Origin: Ulota crispa
Lineage: Eukaryota > Streptophyta > Bryopsida > Orthotrichales > Orthotrichaceae
Reading direction: 5' to 3'
DNA length: 64,000 nucleotides
Assembly (NCBI GenBank): GCA_963920765.1
Contig: OY987243.1
Location: forward strand, 17,782,419 to 17,846,418
Part shown: in pieces, positions 56,612 through 64,000 of the stretch
Position numbering within the stretch: position 1 is the first letter of the stretch
Layout of the letters: each line of letters starts with the position of its first letter
Position numbers and translations under genes: made by a program
The notes under the pieces: model-generated
What the model was told of the DNA's origin: nothing
What the model saw: only the letters and a program-made list of their open reading frames with translations
Databases searched by the model: none

Positions 56612-59600
56612 ATGACAACAAGAGAATTCTCCTTTCGGCCTCGCACTTTGGATATTTACAAGAGGCTTGCGCTCTTCTTGCACCAAGAAGACCTTGACCG
56701 TGGTTGTCATTGCTATAGCTCTTCTAGTTTTGTTCCTATCTACAAATTTGACAATGAGCAGCTTAATCTGGTACAAGTGAATCTAAGTTAGGGTTTGCAA
56801 TTTTTGATGTTTAACATAGAAGTTATAGTCCTATTTTCTTGGTTCATTTTTGTAAAAGCTCTACAAACCCTAATGAGTGATTTTGTGATCTGAACTTCTT
56901 AGCTGTGAGCTTGTGTGTGTGTGCATGTGTGTCTTCAGAATTTGTTGTTGGAGAAGAAACCTACTTGGGGTTTTGATATTCCTACTCCGCAATTTGCGAC
57001 TGTAGATAGCTATGAAAGGAATCACGCTCCAACTTTTGTGATGCCTCAAGCATACATACAAGCACAACTGGGTAATTGCTGAGCAAACTACTACTACTAA
57101 CATATGTTGGAGTTTTAGGGTTTAAGGGTTTAAGACATTAAACCCCCTTTCCCAAGTAATTGTTTTTGAAGGAGATTATATGAGTTTTAGTCTTTTTGCA
57201 TGATAACCATCTAGAACTAGCTTTTGTTTTTTTGTATTCACGTCAAGTTGTCAATACTTTATGAAGAGCTAGACTTTGTGTAGTATGTTAGGCCTAGCTT
57301 TTGCAGCTAAGTGCTGCGCATCCTAGACTTGGTCTAATATGAAAGATAGATTATTTTAGGTTGTCAGATATCAAATTCCCGAGGTTGTTCTTGGATTACA
57401 TCAAATTCTTGAGGATGTGCAAGAGATTTTGATTTTAACTTCTGCTATGGTTATAAATATTTGTAGGTCACTAATTTAGGTCAAGCCAGTAGAGATCTGG
57501 TTCATGGATTGCTTTTTTGATCCAATTGTTTTAAGATGAAGGTGCCTCTGAAAAAATTGGAGGCCTTGGTTTATATTCTAATATTTGCATTAAAGCATTG
57601 TTTTATTTTCTAAATTTCTAATATGCACAGTTGGGAGCAAAAATGTGCAATATTGTGAATACGACTTGGATAGTGATGATGAAAATTGGTTCAACAAATT
57701 CAATCATGCAGGACACACTACTTTGTCTGCTGAGAGGTATTTCTATCTTGTCTGAGCTATTTTATTATTGAGTTGTGATTGTCACAATATTGAATTTTTT
57801 GAAGAACTATAGGATGGGTGATTGAGATTTTCAAGCTCGTCCTTGGAGGATGTGAGATAAATAGTTGGGTTGACTATTAATCATTGATGCTTATTTTATG
57901 GTCACATGTCATGTGTAGAGTGTCAAGGTGTTGCTCCAAGTGCCAAATATAAAACACAAAGACCGCTTTGAAGCTAACAATGGATTTTAAAAAAACTCAA
58001 TTTTTTTTATTGTATTGTCTGTGAATTGGTCCTTTAGAAGTTCTATGGCACTTTCCATATATGGCCACATAGTCAAACTAATGTTGAGCTAGAGGCCAAA
58101 ATAATATTTAGGGTTGTTTATCCTTACTGGTAAATTGATAAGTGAACTACTTTGAATTTGAATTTGCTAGGGTTGATTACACCAATGATTGTCTAAACAA
58201 CCCTTTGGTCAAATGCCTCACCCCACCCCACCTATCAATATCTGTTTGTTGGTCTAGTTATAAGATAAACTATCCCTTTGTGGACATTTCTTCCATGGTG
58301 TATACTGTCATCTTGACTGTTTAGGAATATATAAATTTTTTTGTTACAGAAAATTGTATGTTTTAAGTGGGCATCAATGTTTTTGGATTGACATGGTTGT
58401 TTTGAGCTTATGCAACCTTTATTTAAGGATAACCACTTGGTTACAAAGTACAAACAAGGTAGCCAAGTTAAATTTTAAGTAGGGTTTATAACGGATATCA
58501 GTGTTGTTGAGTATGGTGTAATCATAAGCATTATCATAGATACTTTTGTGACAATGATAAATCAACTAATGTCCTCTAGGGAGTCACATGAGCTTGAATA
58601 CAATTTCAATATTTTTAACAAATGATACAATGCACATTTAGTATTAAACATGGTAGCAAAGAGAACCTATTTAATGTATAGGAGAAGTTAGTAGAATTAT
58701 CTCATGTTTTATACTTCATTCCAACATGTCAAACCAACATTTGTATCTATAGTGGGATAGTTTACCTTGTATGGCAGTCCCTATAGCTGATAAGAGTAAC
58801 TTTCAAAATGATTCTTTGTTGTTCAAAAATATAGAATATGTGCATTTGTTTCCTTCCTTGAATTTTCCTAAGTAAATAAATTTTGAACTCCAATACGTGA
58901 GGGAGTGGCTCTAGTGGCCATGTGAACACTTTTGGGATTAATATTAGTAGTTCCCTATTTGGTTTTACCAAGTGCTCGTTCTAACTATCAAATGCATGCT
59001 CTCATGTAGGTTTGAAATGATGCTATACAAGTTGGAGGTACTTGATCATCACAAAGGGTTGTTGAGGGACCATGATCAACAAGGGTCAATTGGACCCGTA
59101 TATGGGACATCTTCTCCAATTTTTCTTAGCCACAAGGATGCAGTTGAGGTCTTCTTGTTGGCCTAGTGTTCTTTTTTACATTATTTATGATATCTCCTTC
59201 AAATGCAATGTTTAGTAATTGGAAAAAAAGATGCAATTTTGAGACTTTTGGGTTTTATATCCTTGAAAGATTATTTAGTAAGTGCTCATAATTCTTTGAA
59301 AGACATAAAACCTAAAGTCCCAAAATTGCATATTTTCCCAAATTACATATTGAGTTTTTGATACTTGGGGCCTAGGGGGCCAATTATCATGTATTTATAA
59401 TTGGACACAAATTTTGTTATTAATTTCAGTCTTTGTATTCAAGCTCGTTTGGGATTTAGCAAACGCGGGTGGAACCAAATTCAATTTCAAGTGTGTAAGG
59501 ACATGTAGAGTTGTGGATTAAGGATGGTGCAACCTAATTGCAGGAATTGAAGCAATTTTCAAGTTCAGTTGCGGTACTTGAAGCAGTGTTTAATTATTGG

Positions 59601-61658
59601 AAAGGGAAGGTTAGTATCTTTTACTGTTTTTTTGGAATTGACACCAATATCTATATTTTATTTGAACACCAAATCATATGTATGTTTTTACGGTTTAGTT
59701 TCATTCTACACAAGACACTCATCAGACAATGCTCTCTTTAATTCTAGATGCATTTCATTTAATACGCAAACCACTTTGTAGCATAACTAAAGGCTGTGGA
59801 ATTTCTGATTTTTATTTGGCTTATGTATCTCATCAACCATTATGGCTTGGATGAAGTTGTATACTATCACAAAAATTTGAATACATGGTTGAGTGTCAAA
59901 GTCCCATTGTTTCTTAGAAACCTTGTTTTAGATGCAAACTAATAGCTTGTGGTCTTACTAGAGTATTTTATTTTATGGTCTATGTGATGTTAATTAACTG
60001 TGGCATGGTTGTATTTTTTTTTGTTGTCTCAGCGATTAAGCCTAAAGAGGCCCATTCTTTGTCGTTTCCAGGTGCATGCTCCCCCCTATAGCTATTAAAA
60101 TTCAATGTTGGCATTTGCCTTACTAATTGTATACTATATGCAAAAGGATCAACTGAGGGATTCATTTAGCTTAAAATTATGCCTCACACGGATGCACATA
60201 CATGCTCAACTTTAGGGATTAATAAAATGTCTCTTGCTCTACAGTTGGCTCCACTTATAAACAATTCAAGTCCGCTGCATCTGTGCAAGTCAAAGGAAAA
60301 GATTCACCAGCCTCACACTAAGCAAGTAAGTACTACATTTTGCTGCAATTGGTTGCACAAATCGAGACATAATTTTTTAATTTGGGCTTTTACCCTATCT
60401 GTTCTTGAGGATATAATTGGTGCTCTTTTTTGATATGGACGCTACTATCTACTCAATCTAATAGGCTTTGTGGTAGTTTCAAGATGTATCACATGAAATG
60501 CATATCGATTTTCACTTGATTGTTGAAGCCTTGAATTTTGAATTATGACAAGATCACTTATGAAGATACTTGTTTTGCAGATGCAAAGACCAAAGGATGA
60601 TGAGATGCAAATACCTAAGGATGATGAGCAGTCTTTTCAGAAACCTTGTAAGGTATGTAATCGTGTTCCATTTTTTTCCAAAGAATGTACATCAAACTAT
60701 TAAAGCTAGAATCTTGTTCTTGTGAACACATTGAAACGTCAAGAATGAGTACACTGACTTTGCCAATCGTTAAATATCTGTTTCCTGCGTGGAATTGCAG
60801 GAAAAGCATCACAATCTGGGAATTTCACTATTTCTGCCATTATGTCTATATTAACATATCATAAAAAAACAAGTGTGCATTTTCTTACACAATAGTGAAG
60901 TCTTAGTGATTGCCTCCAATTTTTTTCATAATTACAGCTTTTGGGCAATAGCTATGCCTATACTAGCTAATGTAAGACTAAGGTAGAGTACAAAATGGTC
61001 CCTCCGTTTTTCCCAATTTACCTAAGGGAAAATTTCATGAATACCCCTAAAGTTTGCAATATTTTCATAGATTCCCTTGCTTTTTCAAAAATTTCACAAA
61101 TGCCCTTGAATAAAAAATTTCAAGTGTTTTTTTTGTTGTGCACGTCACTTCCCTTCTTCCTTTGTGCACACGCATAACAAGAAAAGAAGTAATGTGCGCT
61201 CAAAAGGAGAAGGAAGTAGCATGCAAAACAAAAAAAATGCCTCAAAATTTTGGACCAAGGACATTTGTGAAATTTTTGAAAAAACAGGGTCTCTATGAAA
61301 ATATTGCAAACTTCAGGGGTATCTATGAAGTTTTCCTTTTACCTACTATGGTGTTTTGTATTCTTATCACAAACAACTCTCTAAGTTCACACTGCATTTG
61401 TTGTGTGCTGCAGACAAAAGAGTTGGATAAGTCGGAACTATCCTTCTTGTTCACAAAACCTGTAGAGGTTGGAATACTAGAAAGGGCAGGCCTTAAATTT
61501 GCAGTTGATTATGACAAACCTTTACCGGTCCCCATTTGTCGTAGGCTTGGGCGTGGAGGCTGCCTCATGGTTGCTCGCTGGAATTGCGTCAACCAATCAC
61601 AAGCTGCCACGACCTCTAGGACCCGGATGAAGAGACATCGACCGGACTGGTGTCCAAG
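56612..61658 (+). CDS. Enhancer-of-polycomb-like (EPL1) protein, at least eight exons, 3' end not found
   Basis: EPL1 proteins are scaffold subunits of NuA4/Piccolo histone acetyltransferase complexes in the nucleus. Exons, all in phase: 56612-56770, 56939-57071, 57631-57736, 59010-59148, 59544-59609, 60245-60325, 60581-60652, 61414-61658 (333 codons plus 2 bases). Motifs in family order: FRPRTLDIYKRL at the N-terminus (residues about 8-19); IPTPQFATVDSYER; EYDLDSDDENWFNKF; MMLYKLEVLDHHKG; DAVEELKQ...VFNYWKGK; and RRLGRGGCLMVARWN late. Together these are the EPL1 domain of plant homologues. Splice sites are canonical GT-AG, and no internal stop is seen. The last donor (AAG|GTAAGT at 61659) requires another exon with one base to complete the codon. 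I found none before the MITE at 62317, so the end may lie beyond the window. An F1 MITE sits in intron 7. Confidence 0.8.
61026..61337. mobile_element. Hairpin MITE, family F1, copy 3, in an intron of the EPL-like gene
   Basis: It starts GGGAAAATTTCATGAATACC and ends with the inverted GGTATCTATGAAGTTTTCCT. It is the same family as 9711-10012 and 44192-44537. It lies inside intron 7 (60653-61413). A long open frame running through it into exon 8 is an artefact of the insertion. Confidence 0.82.
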
Positions 61659-62316
61659 GTAAGTGCAACAATCTCGACTGCTGACATGATTCTTTGGAGA
61701 CTATGATTTCCATGCAAGAATGCTGTAAATATATGTATGTGATTTCAGCAGTCATCTACAAAGTTTTCAATGCAAAGGGGCTTTATTGTAGAGTACACTC
61801 GACGCAGGTTATCAATTGACAATTTGCTGACTTTGCAGATTTGTAATTTTCAATCTAAATTCATTGCAGTTTCTTGTTAGCATGTGTCATTGTCCCCAAT
61901 TTCTTGACATTATATATTACAATTTCTAGTACCCTACGGGCAGTGCTCTTGCAATTGACTAAATTTTACAGGATTGTTACATTTTTATTTAACTAAAAAT
62001 CTTGTGAATCTTTCATTGTTAAATTTGAAAATTTTAGCTTTTTAACAGTGTTTTTAGCCACTTGAGCTGAAGGTGAAAATAATATTTGGGATCACTGCCT
62101 ACCGGTGCAAAACATTCATTTAGATATTCACGTTAACGATATAATTGCTGCATCCATGGACAAGGTGGCAGCATAAGAGAGCGCGCTCGAGCACGATCCG
62201 GAAGTAAATGATGACGTGGTTGGAAAGCTTGGGAAACGTGGCTAAAGTAATCAACTGAAATTTCAACATGGCATCTGCATGCATTTCCTTCAAGACATAA
62301 CTTAAACTAAGCTTAA
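61659..62316. other. Downstream of the last EPL-like exon found
   Basis: It should be intron or 3' region of the EPL-like gene. A GC-richer patch at 62150-62240 has no clear frame. No exon with the needed phase was found. Confidence 0.4.
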
Positions 62317-63223
62317 CCCCTAAAGGCCCAAGGAGCCCACATTGGGCTTATGAGAACTCGGGCAGGCTCTATTGATTTTATAATTTGGAATTTTTTCATG
62401 AAATTTTTAGGATGGATGCTACTCATCATATTCTACGTGTAAAGTTTTATTTCATGTCATTCCAATAAGTAATGCAAAAGTTATAAGGTTTTTTGAATTT
62501 CAATGTCAAATTGGGTAGCAAAAAATATATTCTAAATTTTTATTTTATTTTTTATAGAATTGTATAGATTGATACCTACTCAAAAAAAGTTGAATCACTC
62601 AATTCCAAATAATGAGGTAAGAGTTAAAAGGAGTTTTATTATGTGGGCAATGAAGGTAGGAAGAGGGTAGAAAAAACATATAAAGTTATCTTTTACTCTC
62701 AATTTTGAAAATTTTCAAATGAAAATGAAAATGAAAGTTACTAATTGTCTATTAGAGCATTCTCACCATTGGGATTAACAATTTTCAAATTCTTCCAAAA
62801 TTTATTAGCATATTAGTTATATCTTTCATCATCAATACCTTTTACTTTACAGTTTTGTAAAAACGAATCCAAATTTTTTTGGTCAATTTTTTTAATATAT
62901 GCTTTCAACCCATTTTCCAACCTATTGCAAAAATTGCACAAGAAATAAAACATTTGTGCTTTTCTCTAAAAAGTTTGAGAAACAAAACTTCACCTTTTGG
63001 AAGGACTAGAAAAGCCTACATTTTGAAGTTTAGGCACATCAATCTTGCAATTGATGGGGACATGCATTCTGAAATTTTGGGACAATGTATTTGTGCAAGT
63101 CAACCAAAGGATCCTACGGTTGGATCTATTAAGAAGTAAGTTTCAATGAAGATTTTGACCCTGGTTTGAGGACTAGTATTTTGAAGCAGTTTTGGACCTC
63201 TAAACACAAAAGAATTTTAGGGG
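62317..63223. mobile_element. 907-bp TTAA-flanked non-autonomous element (piggyBac-type MITE), copy B
   Basis: It begins CCCCTAAAGGCCCAAGG and ends TTTTAGGGG, with TTAA directly outside both ends (62313-62316, 63224-63227). Read forward it aligns with the reverse complement of 22509-23444 at many points (for example TCATTCCAA...AAGTTAT and GGAGTTTTATT against GAAGTTTTATT). The terminal match between its own two ends is only about 8 bp. No transposase is inside. Confidence 0.8.
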
Positions 63224-63227
63224 TTAA

Positions 63228-64000
63228 GTCAAGATCTGTCAACATGCTGATTCTTCCTCTTGAGAAGCCTACTGAATTAATGTATTGATACTTGGGAGGA
63301 ATGGGCTTGTCCTTTTTTGAATCAACGCAGCAGAGGCCAAGCCCAACAGTTGCTTTTTCACTTGCTTAACCCTAAATGCCTGAGAGTACTTTTCCTGGTT
63401 CACAAAGGCATTTTGGAAGTTTTTGAACTGTTGTTGTAAGATTATTATTAAACATTGACAAAGAATTGTAACAATAGGATCTTGAATTTCAAAGCTTCTA
63501 TATGATGAGGTCAAAAAAAACAATTTAAAAAAACCATAAGGATGTTAAGATATTTGGGATTGAATGTGGATGAGTACAAAAAATTGTTGTTTTTAGAACC
63601 ACCCAAAACTAGTTATGCAAAATGGTGGCTTTTGCGTACAAAACTAGGAAACAATCACTTGTGATGATTTAGTATTTGTTGTTGTTTCTTTAAAAACCAA
63701 TGACTCCCCTTGTAAGTCCATGACCACAATCTCATAAGTCCATGACCACAATCTCATAAGTGAGCCTACAATGCAATTATTAAAAAGCTATCACCTAATG
63801 CAAAGAAAATGGTTGGCTCCAATCAATGACCAAAATTGTTATGAATGAAAGAGAATTTAAATTTAACAATGAATGAATTCTACTTTGTATAACAAAAGTA
63901 TTCTAAGGGAAATAAGCCCAAAAACACATATATATTGTATTAAGTGATGAATTTTCACTAAAAGGGCTTTTAGCGCCCAAAGGAGTGTCCAAGGGAAATT
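63228..64000. other. AT-rich end of window with a short tandem duplication
   Basis: No gene was recognised. A unit of about 22 bases (TAAGTCCATGACCACAATCT...) is repeated exactly twice at about 63712-63757. Confidence 0.55.

Noticed and set aside
61138..61662. A 174-codon plus-strand frame
   Set aside because: It is a chance join of an F1 MITE, intron sequence and the true EPL-like exon 8 (61414-61658). The splice acceptor at 61413 and in-phase joining to earlier exons show the real exon.
1..64000. CRISPR arrays, rRNA, tRNA and bacterial-type operons
   Set aside because: None were seen. Introns, LTR elements and MITEs show a eukaryotic nuclear context, and the repeats present are TIR hairpins and a minisatellite rather than spaced direct repeats. 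tRNA genes were judged by eye only.

Overview
The window looks like nuclear DNA of a land plant. It is strongly AT-rich and intron-containing, and it is dominated by decayed transposable elements, with a few more GC-rich plant genes between them. The plant-type genes are a GT8 glycosyltransferase of the IPUT1/PGSIP6 type (18127-19806, +), a two-exon tetraspanin with the plant GCCKPPT motif (53045-51445, -), an Enhancer-of-polycomb-like gene in at least eight exons (56612-61658, +), and a small membrane protein gene (about 21903-20537, -). A piggyBac element and a degenerate XRRA1-like leucine-rich-repeat gene would be unusual in a flowering plant, so a bryophyte, lycophyte or fern is plausible. 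No species can be fixed from the sequence alone.

Layout. 1-2.4 kb: AT-rich, nothing recognised. 2.4-8.9 kb: decayed L1-type LINE. 9.7-10.0 kb: TA-flanked hairpin MITE (family F1). 10.06-17.14 kb: inverted duplication whose left arm is split by a complete Ty1-copia element (10124-15660, 283-bp LTRs, 5-bp target duplication). 17.1-20.5 kb: small TAA-flanked MITE, then the IPUT1-like gene. 20.5-21.9 kb: membrane protein gene on the minus strand. 22.2-23.6 kb: TIR element (F4) with a 936-bp TTAA-flanked element inside it. 23.7-24.1 kb: hairpin MITE (F2). 24.67-30.23 kb: complete but inactivated piggyBac transposon with exact TTAA duplications. 31.5-38.0 kb: LRR pseudogene. 38.4-44.5 kb: F2 MITE, G-rich minisatellite, hAT-type MITE, F1 MITE. 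44.9-46.5 kb: F-box pseudogene. 51.4-53.0 kb: tetraspanin. 54.0-55.5 kb: two tandem hairpin elements (F3) and a third F2 copy. 56.6-61.7 kb: Enhancer-of-polycomb-like gene with a third F1 copy in an intron. 62.3-63.2 kb: second TTAA-flanked 0.9-kb element.

The genes do not form a pathway. The GT8 enzyme acts in sphingolipid glycosylation in the Golgi, the tetraspanin is a membrane organiser, and the EPL protein belongs to NuA4-type chromatin complexes. What unites the window is nested transposition followed by C:G to T:A decay. Inactivated frames mostly end in TAG or TGA where TGG, CAG or CGA is expected, and the two copia LTRs differ only by transitions plus one small inversion. The most notable findings are the piggyBac element with its TTAA-flanked small relatives, the empty-site proof for one insertion, and the hairpin-loop inversion between the two LTRs.
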